From JAUZRW01 sp964549915 (GTDB lineage: Bacteria; Chloroflexota; Anaerolineae; Aggregatilineales; Phototrophicaceae): a DNA stretch of 64,000 nt. The position numbers and the translations under genes were made by a program. The notes below the pieces were generated by a model. It was not told the origin of the DNA and searched no databases. It was given only the letters and a program-made list of their open reading frames with translations. Location: NCBI GenBank assembly GCA_964549915.1, contig CAZJWX010000002.1, positions 186,001 to 250,000 on the forward strand, read 5' to 3'. Positions 1-8,334 of this stretch are shown in pieces. Every line of letters starts with the position of its first letter. The stretch's first letter is position 1.

Positions 1-679
1 GGGACATATCGCGGAACCCCCCTGCTGCCAGTTCCCAGAAGGCGCTGTCGCGTTCGGCTTCGTTGGCTATGGTTGCCACCATCGAAGCGCTCAGAATATA
101 CGGCAGATGGCTGATTCCGGCCACGATGCGATCATGGCGCTCAGCCTCCATGTCGATGGGAATACCGCCGATGGCCTGCACCAGTGCGCGTGCTCGCTCT
201 CGCGTCGCCGGGGTTGTACGCCGTGTATCACAGAGCACGAAGGGACGATTCTGATAGAGCGCAGGATCCGACGCCAGCACGCCGTTGCTCTCTTTGCCCG
301 TCATGGGATGCCCGCCGATGGCGTTGACGCCAATTGGGAGCTGCCCCATCGCGTCGCAGATGTCGTGCTTGGTGCTGCCCAGGTCAATCAAGAGCGTGTT
401 GGAGCGCAGATAGCTACCGATACGCTTGCGCAGCATATCGGTGATGATGCGCACCGGAGCCGCCAACACGACGGTATCCGCGTAGCGCACCCCCTGCTGC
501 AAATTGTCGGTCGCCTCGTCGACGATGCCTGCTTGCAGCGCGTAAGCACGAGCCTCCGCATTGGGTTCGACGGCGGTGATGACTCCGGCGGAGTCGCGCA
601 GCGCTCGCGCGATGCTGCCGCCCATCAAGCCCAGGCCAACAATGGTGAGATGCTGCGTTGTAAATCCTCTGGATGTCAT
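1..679 (-). CDS. tyrA: Prephenate dehydrogenase, C-terminus cut by the window edge
   Basis: Oxidative decarboxylation of prephenate to 4-hydroxyphenylpyruvate in tyrosine synthesis. About 226 codons are visible. The N-terminus carries a Rossmann dinucleotide site, GLGLMGGS, at residues 15-22. Further on are a GGHPMTGKE block and a SHLPY block, both conserved in the TyrA family and containing the catalytic and substrate-binding His residues. The ATG at 677-679 is chosen because the Rossmann strand follows directly; its ribosome site is weak. It starts 18 bases after the aroH stop, so the two are almost certainly cotranscribed; chorismate mutase and prephenate dehydrogenase catalyse consecutive steps. 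Confidence 0.92.
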   Translation of the reverse strand, partial: MTSRGFTTQHLTIVGLGLMGGSIARALRDSAGVITAVEPNAEARAYALQAGIVDEATDNLQQGVRYADTVVLAAPVRIITDMLRKRIGSYLRSNTLLIDLGSTKHDICDAMGQLPIGVNAIGGHPMTGKESNGVLASDPALYQNRPFVLCDTRRTTPATRERARALVQAIGGIPIDMEAERHDRIVAGISHLPYILSASMVATIANEAERDSAFWELAAGGFRDMS

Positions 680-697
680 CGTTTCCGCTGTCCCAGT

Positions 698-1087
698 TCA
701 GCTTTCCGTTGGCGCTTGATCTTGCACGAGGTCAGGGCGCAAGACAACCGCGCCGCGCAAAAAAATGTGGTTCACATCGTCGATGCTGCGCGTCGTATTC
801 CAGTGCAGCAGCACCCGAATGCATGATGCCAGCCCATCCGGCACCGCCATCTCCTGAAAGCAAAGCAGCGGCGCACGCAGCCAGCCCATCTTGCGTGCCG
901 CTTCCGCCGGGAACGCCGCGTTGACATCCGGCGTCGCAGTGAAGAAGACGCTGGCGACCGCCTCTTCTTCGATTTCATTGGCGTCGACCATTGCACGCAG
1001 CAACGTCTCCGTCGCTTCCAGAATCGCTTCTGGCGTGTTCTCTTCGACTGTGATTGCGCCGCGTGCGCCCCGCATCATCAAATTCAT
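698..1087 (-). CDS. aroH: Monofunctional chorismate mutase, AroH type
   Basis: Converts chorismate to prephenate at the branch leading to Phe and Tyr. The 129-residue protein matches the length of the trimeric AroH family and opens with the typical RGARGAITVEENT segment, followed by an alpha-beta core with the family's conserved arginines. A longer reading frame begins at 1198, but the ATG at 1087 is preferred: it has an AGGGGG ribosome site seven bases upstream, and everything before it overlaps a transcription terminator. tyrA follows at once. The terminator immediately upstream implies attenuation control. Confidence 0.92.
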   Translation of the reverse strand: MNLMMRGARGAITVEENTPEAILEATETLLRAMVDANEIEEEAVASVFFTATPDVNAAFPAEAARKMGWLRAPLLCFQEMAVPDGLASCIRVLLHWNTTRSIDDVNHIFLRGAVVLRPDLVQDQAPTES

Positions 1088-1114
1088 ACCGAACCCCCTG
1101 AATGTAGCGCGTGA

Positions 1115-1150
1115 CAACAAAAAAGGCGCGGGGTGTAGAACCCTGCGCCT
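1115..1150 (-). terminator. Rho-independent terminator in the aroH leader (probable attenuator)
   Basis: Read on the minus strand, arms at 1140-1150 and 1124-1134 form an 11-pair GC-rich stem with one G-U pair, followed by a run of six T. Only about 30 bases separate the T-run from the aroH start, which leaves no room for a promoter, so transcripts of aroH-tyrA must pass through it. An upstream segment at 1194-1202 can pair with loop and 3' arm bases at 1129-1137, a possible antiterminator. Confidence 0.7.
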
Positions 1151-1290
1151 GAAAATCCCATCATTCATCCTGCTCAGCCAGCGACCAGCGTCCCACACCC
1201 CGTTCTATTGATGGTGTAATAAAAGTACGCTTTGTGGCTGTTGCAGGTAATTTGCTCACTCATGTCGTCGGACTCTGCTCATCAAACGCG

Positions 1291-1410
1291 CTAACCATAC
1301 CCCTTGCACGCGCGTCTGTCAAACTCCCGATGCTTGTGGCACACATCCTCAGGCACTTCGTACAACGCATCCCGGTCAGGTTGCACGAAGCCACTGGCGC
1401 AGCCTCGCAT
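1291..1410 (-). CDS. Candidate 39-residue small protein
   Basis: A short ATG-to-TAG frame lies just downstream of the TPR membrane protein gene, in the 334-base space before aroH. The product would be acidic to basic with three Cys and two His (C4, C24 and C35; the C-terminal part reads VPEDVCHKHREFDRR), reminiscent of very small metal-binding proteins. There is only a weak ribosome site (GCGGA). No family is recognised. It could equally be chance coding in an intergenic leader. Confidence 0.3.
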   Translation of the reverse strand: MRGCASGFVQPDRDALYEVPEDVCHKHREFDRRACKGYG

Positions 1411-1421
1411 GAAATCCGCAA

Positions 1422-2261
1422 TCACGGGTCACAGATCTTCCACGCGCCGCCTTCGCGGATCACGTAGGCATTCGCGCCTTCGACGGTCAAACCGGGGCTG
1501 GAAATCACCTGACTCATGGGTAGATCCAGCGGTTCCCGATCACCCAGCGTCATACGCAGCGAACCCGTCATGCGCAAATAGGCATCTTCCGGGTTCTCTT
1601 CCAGTATTTCCACAGTCAGGTTCACGAATTCGAAAGACAACTCCTGGCCTTGGGGAACTGCGGCTTCCATTTGCCCGAAGCTCTGTTCGACCATATCAAT
1701 CTGATTGAGGTCTTTCTCACAGGTCATTTCGCGCAGGCGTTCATAATCCTGCTCAGTGAAGACCTGTAGATACTCGCGCACCACCTCATCCGGTGGAGGG
1801 CCTTGCAGTGCGGGTAACACCCCGAAGATGACCACTAATGCCAGCACGAAGATAGTCAGCAGGCCGAAGCCAATACGAATCGACAACGGAACCTGTGTCT
1901 CTTTCTTCTCTTCTTCGATGTACCGACTCTTGACCAGCTTTTCAGGGCGCATCCGCCCTTCCGGCGTACTGAGGTCGATTTCTTCCTCTGCCTCATCCAT
2001 ACCAATAAAGGGCGATACTTTCGGGGCGAGTTTGTCCATCATCTCGTTCGCGCCCTTGTGCGTCGGTTCCAGCGCCAACACTCGATCCAACGCCTTCCGT
2101 TTGCGGTCTTCATCATCCAACAGGTTCGCCAGCAGCCACCAGGCACTCGCGTTATTTCGATCTTGTTTGAGCACGCTCTGAACAATGGCGATTGCCTCGC
2201 GCCGATTGCCCTGCTTCATCAGTGTGAAAGCCTGGCGAAGCTGCTGATTTGCGTCAGCCAT
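1422..2261 (-). CDS. TPR-like single-pass membrane protein of unknown function
   Basis: This is a 279-residue protein. Residues 1-75 look like two tetratricopeptide helices pairs (pattern AWWLLANLLDDEDRKRKAL). An acidic linker follows, then one membrane segment at about residues 128-150 and an exported C-terminal domain of about 125 residues. The latter resembles an NTF2-like or DUF4878-type fold, beginning with PPDEVVREYLQVF. It is the last gene of the trp run before aroH, 50 bases after trpA. An ATG at 2261 has a GGGGGTG ribosome site. The function is not recognised; a role in protein interaction at the membrane is inferred from TPR alone. Confidence 0.75.
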   Translation of the reverse strand: MADANQQLRQAFTLMKQGNRREAIAIVQSVLKQDRNNASAWWLLANLLDDEDRKRKALDRVLALEPTHKGANEMMDKLAPKVSPFIGMDEAEEEIDLSTPEGRMRPEKLVKSRYIEEEKKETQVPLSIRIGFGLLTIFVLALVVIFGVLPALQGPPPDEVVREYLQVFTEQDYERLREMTCEKDLNQIDMVEQSFGQMEAAVPQGQELSFEFVNLTVEILEENPEDAYLRMTGSLRMTLGDREPLDLPMSQVISSPGLTVEGANAYVIREGGAWKICDP

Positions 2262-2288
2262 GGTCTTACACCCCCGTGTACCATTTCG

Positions 2289-2309
2289 CGTATACGGTTA
2301 TTGTATACG
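2289..2309. repeat. Perfect 7-bp inverted repeat between trpA and the TPR gene
   Basis: CGTATAC and GTATACG are separated by seven bases in the 52-base gap. The symmetry and spacing fit a dimeric regulator site, but no promoter is evident and no known operator is recognised. Confidence 0.35.
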
Positions 2310-2313
2310 AAAA

Positions 2314-3111
2314 TTACAGGGCGCTGCGTAATGATTCCGCGAGTGTCTTCACGCTGTTCACACCTTCCTTACCGGCCTTGACCAGGGCACTGCCAACGAT
2401 GAATCCATTCACCAGGCCGTGTAGCTGGCGCACGTGCTCCGGCTGGCTGATGCCGAATCCCAGTACGAGCGGCGTATCTGTCTTCTGGCGGATGCGCCCG
2501 ATGAAGTCCTTCAGGTCAGCCGGTAAGGCGGTGCGTGCCCCGGTGATGCCTGTCAGCGATACAACGTAGATGAATCCCGTTGCGCGCTCAGCAGCGAGTT
2601 CGATGCGCTTCTCATTGCTGGTCGGTGCCAGGAAAAAGACCAGCGCCAACCCCTCACGGGCACAGATATCCGCGAACATGTGCGCTTCTTCCGGCGGCAA
2701 ATCCGGCACGATCAGGCCATCCGCGCCGGCAGCTTTCGCATCCGCCACAAAGCGCTCGATCCCATACGCGACCAGCGGGTTGGCATAGCTCATCATCATC
2801 ATGGGCTGATCAATGCCGCGTTCACGCAGGCTCTGCACGGCTTGCAAACACAGCTTGACCGTCGTGCCATTCTTCAGGGCGATTTGCGTGGCTTCCTGGA
2901 TGGTGGGGCCATCCGCCAGCGGGTCGCTGAAGGGAACGCCGATTTCGAAGCCATCCACCCCAACCGCTGCCATCTCCGCGATCGCTTCAACAGATGTCTC
3001 GTAATCCGGGAAACCCACCGGGAAATAGGGCATGAAGGCCGCACGCCCTTCGTCATTCGCTTGCTGGAACATCGCTTGCAGGGCTGCCAGCCCTGATACT
3101 CTTTCCGTCAT
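2314..3111 (-). CDS. trpA: Tryptophan synthase alpha subunit
   Basis: Cleaves indole-3-glycerol phosphate to indole and glyceraldehyde 3-phosphate. Indole is then channelled to TrpB in the alpha-beta complex. The 265-residue TIM barrel has the family signature EIGVPFSDPLADGP, with the catalytic Glu and Asp, and the phosphate-binding GFGIS near the C-terminus. The open frame extends to 3357, but the ATG at 3111 (MTERVSGL) gives normal family length; the earlier part is a shadow of the hydrolase gene. It is separated from trpB by four unrelated genes, unusual because the two are normally adjacent. Confidence 0.96.
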   Translation of the reverse strand: MTERVSGLAALQAMFQQANDEGRAAFMPYFPVGFPDYETSVEAIAEMAAVGVDGFEIGVPFSDPLADGPTIQEATQIALKNGTTVKLCLQAVQSLRERGIDQPMMMMSYANPLVAYGIERFVADAKAAGADGLIVPDLPPEEAHMFADICAREGLALVFFLAPTSNEKRIELAAERATGFIYVVSLTGITGARTALPADLKDFIGRIRQKTDTPLVLGFGISQPEHVRQLHGLVNGFIVGSALVKAGKEGVNSVKTLAESLRSAL

Positions 3112-3121
3112 AGAAGTAACC

Positions 3122-3991
3122 TTATTGCAGTAGTGCCTGTAAGATGTCTTGCCAGTGTGTGAAAATCGAGAAATGCCCGCCCCCAGGCAGGAAGTGCCCC
3201 ACCGTATTGGGGATGTGTTGCTCCAGGTAACGTCCCATCTGCGGCGGGACGAGGGTGTCTTCTTCCCAGTACCAGAGGTGGACGGTGGGTTGCACCTCTT
3301 CCAACCGGAAGCCCCAGGGTGATACCAGAACCCTGGCCTCGCGCACGACGCCATCAATCCCGTTGCGCGTGGCTTCAGCGCGGTAGCCCTTCACTTGCTC
3401 GCGGAGCTGCGGCTGTTCCATCAACTGCCGATCCGCTGCGGAGAGATAGGTGAAGCTGCGCTGCATGGCTGCTTCCGGTTCAGCGACATCCTGCTTCATC
3501 TGCCGCGCCATCAAAGGTTTGAGCAGGAAGGCTGGCCACTTCGCCAATTTATAGGCAGCCTGGTAAGTCTGATTGACGCCTTCATAGGGATTCGGACGGT
3601 CAAAGGGCGCTACACCGCTGACTACCGCCGCGCTCAACACTCGTTCCGGGAGCTTATAGGCTGACGCGACAACATAAGGGCCACCCGCCGAGACACCCAT
3701 CACATAGAACTGATCCAGCCCTAACTCGTCTGCCAATTGGGCAAGATCGTCCGGGAAGTCGAGCAGTTGGCGCTTCGGCTGGAAGCTGGACAGGCCATAC
3801 CCGGGGCGATCCATCGTGATGATACGTGTGCCGAGTTCGATAGCGATGTTCTCGTCCGGATGATACATGAGGCGCGAACCAGGATTGCCATGAATGAAAA
3901 AGACTGGCTGGCCCGTCATATCCCCATGCTGCGCATAGGCGAGTGTGCGCCCGTCGCGCAGGGTCATAGTGCTTTCTGCCAATGGCATCAT
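3122..3991 (-). CDS. Alpha/beta hydrolase
   Basis: The 289-residue protein has the oxyanion motif HGNPGSR at residues 34-40, the nucleophile elbow GVSAGG with Ser101, and a C-terminal catalytic His region (GGGHFS). This is the alpha/beta hydrolase fold; the substrate cannot be told from sequence. Its ATG overlaps the stop of the upstream hydrolase by four bases and it ends 10 bases before trpA, so it sits translationally inside the trp operon. No role in tryptophan synthesis is known for it. Confidence 0.85.
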   Translation of the reverse strand: MMPLAESTMTLRDGRTLAYAQHGDMTGQPVFFIHGNPGSRLMYHPDENIAIELGTRIITMDRPGYGLSSFQPKRQLLDFPDDLAQLADELGLDQFYVMGVSAGGPYVVASAYKLPERVLSAAVVSGVAPFDRPNPYEGVNQTYQAAYKLAKWPAFLLKPLMARQMKQDVAEPEAAMQRSFTYLSAADRQLMEQPQLREQVKGYRAEATRNGIDGVVREARVLVSPWGFRLEEVQPTVHLWYWEEDTLVPPQMGRYLEQHIPNTVGHFLPGGGHFSIFTHWQDILQALLQ

Positions 3992-4923
3992 TCGATCCTT
4001 TCAAGCATCTCCCGAACGACTTGTACGACCGTCTCTGGCTCCGCCAGAGCGATGAAATGACTGCTGGTTTCCGCGTGGATGTGCTCTGCATCCGGAGAGA
4101 GCGCAACAAGCTGCTGTTGATACTCGTTCCATTTGCGTTCCCCTGTCAGCTCGTCATCCACCGAACGCGAGAGCACCGTCAGCGGGAACTCGACCTGATC
4201 CGGCAAATCCGCCCCACGCGCAAACAGCGGCTGTGCCTCACGCAGCACGGTTGTATTGTCCTTCAGGTTGAATGAAAGGTACTGCTGACGACGATCAACA
4301 GGCAGGTAATCGACACGGGTGAGGATGCGCGGCAGCATCATCCGCACCAACCCGATGCGCTTGAACATCTCCACACGGCGCAGGCGCTTGAGTTCTTCCC
4401 CGGTGTCTTGCTCCTGGATCATATCCGGGTGCGACGAATCCACCAGCACCATCCCCGCGACTATCTCAGGATAGTTGGCAGCGAACTTGCGCACGTAGAT
4501 GCCGCCGAAAGAATGCCCTACGAGAAGATAGGGTGGCTCGACACCAGCATTGTTCAGGCCGGTGTGCAACTCTTGCGCGATTTTCTCCGGCGTGCGGGGG
4601 TCACTACCACGATCGCTCCAGCCATTGCCAGCGCGATCATAAGCAACCACGCGGGCGAATTCGGCGATGTTGGGCTGCACAAGCTGCCAATCCAGCGAAT
4701 TGCCGCCGACACCCGCATCCAGGATGACGGTCGGCTTCCCTGGCTCGGCCTCTCCCTGAATCAGAAAATGCAGTGCAACCCCACCCGCGTTGACCAACTC
4801 ACCGGGAGGGGCCTGGTAGCGGCGGCGATCCCGCGCAGCAGAGAACGCCTCGAAGGCGGCACCGAAGAGCACCACCATGAAGACGATCACGAGCAATATG
4901 ATGACAACCGTGAGAAAGCTCAT
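3988..4923 (-). CDS. Membrane-anchored alpha/beta hydrolase
   Basis: A hydrophobic segment at residues 5-27 anchors a cytoplasmic or exported hydrolase domain. The nucleophile elbow is GHSFGG, the strand before it contains DRAGNGWSD, and a C-terminal SSHFI supplies the probable catalytic His. Length is 311 residues. It overlaps the next hydrolase gene by four bases, indicating translational coupling. The two hydrolases are not close copies of each other. The substrate is unknown. Confidence 0.83.
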   Translation of the reverse strand: MSFLTVVIILLVIVFMVVLFGAAFEAFSAARDRRRYQAPPGELVNAGGVALHFLIQGEAEPGKPTVILDAGVGGNSLDWQLVQPNIAEFARVVAYDRAGNGWSDRGSDPRTPEKIAQELHTGLNNAGVEPPYLLVGHSFGGIYVRKFAANYPEIVAGMVLVDSSHPDMIQEQDTGEELKRLRRVEMFKRIGLVRMMLPRILTRVDYLPVDRRQQYLSFNLKDNTTVLREAQPLFARGADLPDQVEFPLTVLSRSVDDELTGERKWNEYQQQLVALSPDAEHIHAETSSHFIALAEPETVVQVVREMLERIE

Positions 4924-4990
4924 CCTATCTCCTTACCATTGTTGGCGATCATCGCCCAGGATAGCACCGCCGCATCCAGACTCGCAGCCC

Positions 4991-5788
4991 TCAGGTCGTT
5001 TCGGGCCACATGTCCGGGAACGTGAGCGACTGGCGCTGAGCGGCCAATCCCGCTTCGATGATCTTGTGTGCCATGTCCACGCGGAATGCCCAGCGCGTTG
5101 CATCGGCGTCGTAGGCTTCTGCGGCGGATTGCTGCGCCTCTCCGGTGACCGCCTGCTGCTGAAAACGATCCGCCGTCTCCCAATCTGCGCCCGCTACCCA
5201 CAGCGCCCCCACGTGCATTCCGGCACGATGGCAGAGCACAGGCCAGACGACATCATTGCCCAGCCCGCCCGCATGTTCGGGATTCGCCAGCAAGAAGCGC
5301 ACCGCATTCCGGCTGAAGGCTTTCGTTCCCGCCCCGAAATCCAATTCCAGGCCGATGAAATCTGAGAATACCGCGTTGATGATGCGTTCCGTTTCGCGCA
5401 ATGCCGCTGGATGTGAGGCGAATGCCGCTTCTGAGCGCCCAACGACTGCACAGTCGAACTGCTGCAAGCCCTGCACGACCTGGCGCAATTCGGCGGGTTG
5501 TGTCTCTGCCCACCGAATCAGGCGGTCGCCATCCACGTAATGCACGAAATCGCAGCCGCTCTCATAGCCCAGACGCAGCGCCGTCATGCGACCTGTACCC
5601 AGCCCCTCGTTCGGGGCGACGGTCATGTGCTGGCGCAGGGTGCTGATGATTTCGCCATCGTCATCGGCGGCGAGAGGCGCGAGAGAAACGCAGAGCGTAG
5701 CGTACATCTCCTGCAAAAGTGGAATGAGCCGTTGCAAGCGCCCCATCTCTCCCCGGGGTTTCCAGGTCATCGTCAGCGCGACGGACAT
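4991..5788 (-). CDS. Glycosyltransferase-like (GT-A fold) protein
   Basis: The 265-residue protein starts with strand-helix elements typical of nucleotide-sugar enzymes. It contains YVDGDRL at about residues 83-89, resembling the DxD metal site of GT-A transferases, and a FGAGTKAFSR segment typical of family 2 relatives. The ATG overlaps the last base of trpB's stop (TGATG), so it is coupled to trpB. It could be a nucleotidyltransferase rather than a glycosyltransferase. The assignment is by motif only. Confidence 0.6.
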   Translation of the reverse strand: MSVALTMTWKPRGEMGRLQRLIPLLQEMYATLCVSLAPLAADDDGEIISTLRQHMTVAPNEGLGTGRMTALRLGYESGCDFVHYVDGDRLIRWAETQPAELRQVVQGLQQFDCAVVGRSEAAFASHPAALRETERIINAVFSDFIGLELDFGAGTKAFSRNAVRFLLANPEHAGGLGNDVVWPVLCHRAGMHVGALWVAGADWETADRFQQQAVTGEAQQSAAEAYDADATRWAFRVDMAHKIIEAGLAAQRQSLTFPDMWPETT

Positions 5789-7017
5789 CAGAGGTCGTCC
5801 CCCAGCACGTCAATGACCGTATTCAGGTCTTTATCCCCGCGCCCGGATAGATTGACGAGAATGATCTTATCTTTGGGCATTGCTGGCGCACGTTTGACGA
5901 CTTCCGCAATCGCGTGGGCGCTTTCCAGCGCAGGGATGATGCCTTCGGTTTCGCTCAAGAGCCGGAAGGCCGCGAGCGTTTCCTCATCAGTTGCGGCGGT
6001 ATAGAAGGCGCGTTCCAGCGAGCGCAGATAGGCGTGTTCTGGCCCCACTGAGGGGTAGTCCAACCCGGCGCTGATGCTGTGCGTCTCCATCACCTGCCCG
6101 TCCGTGTTCTGCATGACGAAGGATTTGGTGCCGTGTAAGACACCCGGACGCGAGAGATTGGGGTCGCTGAAGCGCGAGGCGTGCTTATCCGTTTCCGTAC
6201 CGTATCCGCCCGCCTCGACGCCGATCAAATCGACATCTTCGTCATCGCGGAAAGCGTGAAAGATGCCGATGGCATTGCTCCCACCGCCCACGCAGGCGAT
6301 GATCTCATCGGGCAGACGCCCAGCCATCTCGACGATTTGCTGCCGCGCTTCCAGGCCGATCACGCTCTGGAAATCGCGTACCATCATCGGATACGGATGT
6401 GGCCCCAGGGCGCTGCCGAGCAAGTAGAAAGTATCACGGACATTGGTCACCCAATCGCGCATGGCCTCGTTGATGGCGTCCTTCAGAGTCCGGCTGCCGC
6501 TGGCAACCCCACGAACCTCCGCGCCCATCAAGCGCATGCGGAAGACGTTGGGCTGCTGCCGCGCCATATCGACCTCACCCATGTAGACGATGCACTCCAG
6601 GCCGAGCATCGCGCTGGCGGTTGCAGTCGCGACGCCGTGCTGCCCTGCACCTGTCTCCGCGATGATGCGACTCTTGCCCATACGCTTCGCCAGCAATCCC
6701 TGCCCCAGCGCGTTATTGATCTTATGTGCACCAGTATGTGCCAGGTCTTCGCGCTTCAGGTAAATCTGCGCCCCGCCCAGGCGTTCGCTGAGTTGTTTGG
6801 CGTAGCTGATGGGCGTCGGACGCCCGGTGTAGGTCGCTTGCAGATGCGCCAATTGGCGCTGAAAAGCGGGATCCGCCATCGCCTTTTGATATTCGGCTTC
6901 CAGCTCATCCAGCGCGGGGATGATCGTCTCCGGGACGAAACGTCCGCCGAAATCGCCGTAGTATCCGCGTTCATCGGGAACGTTGGTGCTGTTGGTCTTG
7001 ACATACGTGTCTACCAT
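5788..7017 (-). CDS. trpB: Tryptophan synthase beta subunit
   Basis: PLP enzyme condensing indole with serine to give tryptophan. The 409-residue protein has the PLP lysine in HTGAHKIN (K99), the ETGAGQHGVA substrate loop and the phosphate-binding GGGSNA. It is the TrpB1 type that partners TrpA. A TTG at 7032 begins the open frame, but the ATG at 7017 is chosen because GAAGGAG lies at normal distance before it. It follows the NUDIX gene with 11 bases between. Confidence 0.97.
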   Translation of the reverse strand: MVDTYVKTNSTNVPDERGYYGDFGGRFVPETIIPALDELEAEYQKAMADPAFQRQLAHLQATYTGRPTPISYAKQLSERLGGAQIYLKREDLAHTGAHKINNALGQGLLAKRMGKSRIIAETGAGQHGVATATASAMLGLECIVYMGEVDMARQQPNVFRMRLMGAEVRGVASGSRTLKDAINEAMRDWVTNVRDTFYLLGSALGPHPYPMMVRDFQSVIGLEARQQIVEMAGRLPDEIIACVGGGSNAIGIFHAFRDDEDVDLIGVEAGGYGTETDKHASRFSDPNLSRPGVLHGTKSFVMQNTDGQVMETHSISAGLDYPSVGPEHAYLRSLERAFYTAATDEETLAAFRLLSETEGIIPALESAHAIAEVVKRAPAMPKDKIILVNLSGRGDKDLNTVIDVLGDDL

Positions 7018-7028
7018 TACAGACTCCT

Positions 7029-8258
7029 TCAAAGCGTGAAATTCGCATAAACGACAGCATGTTCATAGCCGTCCACCGCGATCAGCGGCAGCGCAGTGAA
7101 CGGCTGCTTTCGATATTCTTCCACCAACCAGCGGGAGAAATCTTCGAGGTGCAACGAGGGAAAGTCATCGGGGTGGATGAACTTCGCGTCCAGGGATTCG
7201 TCCCCATCCGCTGTTGGCTCTTCTCTGGCGTTTTCCTGGTCGTGCCCGTTGAGTACGTCGAGTTCATGACAGATGAAAACAGCGTAGATATCATTTTTGC
7301 CATCTTCATCCATATTGCGCACGAGCACCAAATCCTGCGCTTCAACCTGCAACCCCGTCTCTTCGCGCACTTCCCGAACCACTGCCTCTGGCAGACGCTC
7401 TCCGCGTTCGACGTGGCCGCTGGGGATTGTCCAGAACGGGTGCGCCATATTGCGATTGACCAGCAACACTGCTTCACCACGAAAAACCAGGGCACCCACG
7501 CCGATTTTCGTTGGCGCGTAATCGACAAAAGCACAGGCTGGACAGCGATCGCGCACGCGATCCGCGACGGTGTGCAGATGAGGGATCGTGCGCAGGCCGC
7601 ATTTCGGGCAGAAGCGCGCGCCCTGCAGCAGTTCAGAGGGATCCATCTTCTCTGCGCTGAGATGCCGTCGTGCCAGCAGCAGAATGCGATGAAAATACTG
7701 ATCGTCTGTGGGGATGAAATCCGTTGTGCGGATCGTGACGAACTCACTTCCCAGCCCCACAGCCGGAACCTGAATCGAGTGGACTTCGCCACGAAACAGG
7801 CGTAGCCCCTCGCTGACCGGGATCGCCAGCAACCCCGACAGTTCTTCTCGCTGGTACTGATAGGCACTCAAGGGTTGGTCGCATACATGAAAGTGGACAT
7901 CGGCGACTTCGCGGTCAATGAGTCCGGCGTAGTTGGCTTCGCTGGGGCGCTGCCCCACGAAGTGCAGGTCATCATATGACACGGGCAAGCCGAGTTCCTC
8001 CTGCAATTCGCGCACACCGTCTCGCACAGTTTCCCCGGCGGCGTAGTGCCCTGCCGCGCTCACATCGAGGTAATCCGGAAAAGTCGCTTTGTCTGTACCG
8101 CGCCGCTGCACAATCACCCAATCTTCGCACCGGGAATCGCGGAAGATCACCCAACAGTGAAAGACCCGATGCCAATCGCCGTCGCGGTGGACATCGGGGC
8201 GCGGTTTGCTTCCTAGATGCGTCCAATTGTCGTCGTAAATGTCGAGCATCTCGACCAT
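7029..8258 (-). CDS. Double NUDIX hydrolase joined by a zinc ribbon
   Basis: The 409-residue protein contains two NUDIX domains. The first (residues 30-200) carries the box GHYAAGETVRDGVRELQEEL, with the spacing seen in isopentenyl-diphosphate-isomerase-like NUDIX proteins. A zinc ribbon follows, with CPKC and CPAC knuckles near residues 220-245, like that of NudC. The second domain has a complete box, SGHVERGERLPEAVVREV then REETGL. NudC-like proteins hydrolyse NAD(H) caps and dinucleotides; the actual substrate here is unknown. ATG at 8258 has an AGAGGGG ribosome site. It lies within the trp gene run. Confidence 0.85.
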   Translation of the reverse strand: MVEMLDIYDDNWTHLGSKPRPDVHRDGDWHRVFHCWVIFRDSRCEDWVIVQRRGTDKATFPDYLDVSAAGHYAAGETVRDGVRELQEELGLPVSYDDLHFVGQRPSEANYAGLIDREVADVHFHVCDQPLSAYQYQREELSGLLAIPVSEGLRLFRGEVHSIQVPAVGLGSEFVTIRTTDFIPTDDQYFHRILLLARRHLSAEKMDPSELLQGARFCPKCGLRTIPHLHTVADRVRDRCPACAFVDYAPTKIGVGALVFRGEAVLLVNRNMAHPFWTIPSGHVERGERLPEAVVREVREETGLQVEAQDLVLVRNMDEDGKNDIYAVFICHELDVLNGHDQENAREEPTADGDESLDAKFIHPDDFPSLHLEDFSRWLVEEYRKQPFTALPLIAVDGYEHAVVYANFTL

Positions 8259-8301
8259 GTGGTGCCCCTCTGGTTGTAGTGGGTTCGCGTTTCAGCGTTT
8301 C

Positions 8302-8326
8302 GGGGACGTTTCACGAATCGCCCCTA
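8302..8326. repeat. Degenerate palindromic intergenic repeat, copy 1
   Basis: An imperfect palindrome lies in the gap between the ferredoxin and NUDIX genes. Its arms GGGGACGTTTC and GAATCGCCCCTA match the palindromes at 13962 and 30469. Confidence 0.5.
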
Positions 8327-8334
8327 TACGCGGG

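Noticed and set aside
107..826. Plus-strand open frame of 239 codons
   Set aside because: It lies opposite tyrA and aroH; the minus-strand frames match known families and this one matches nothing.
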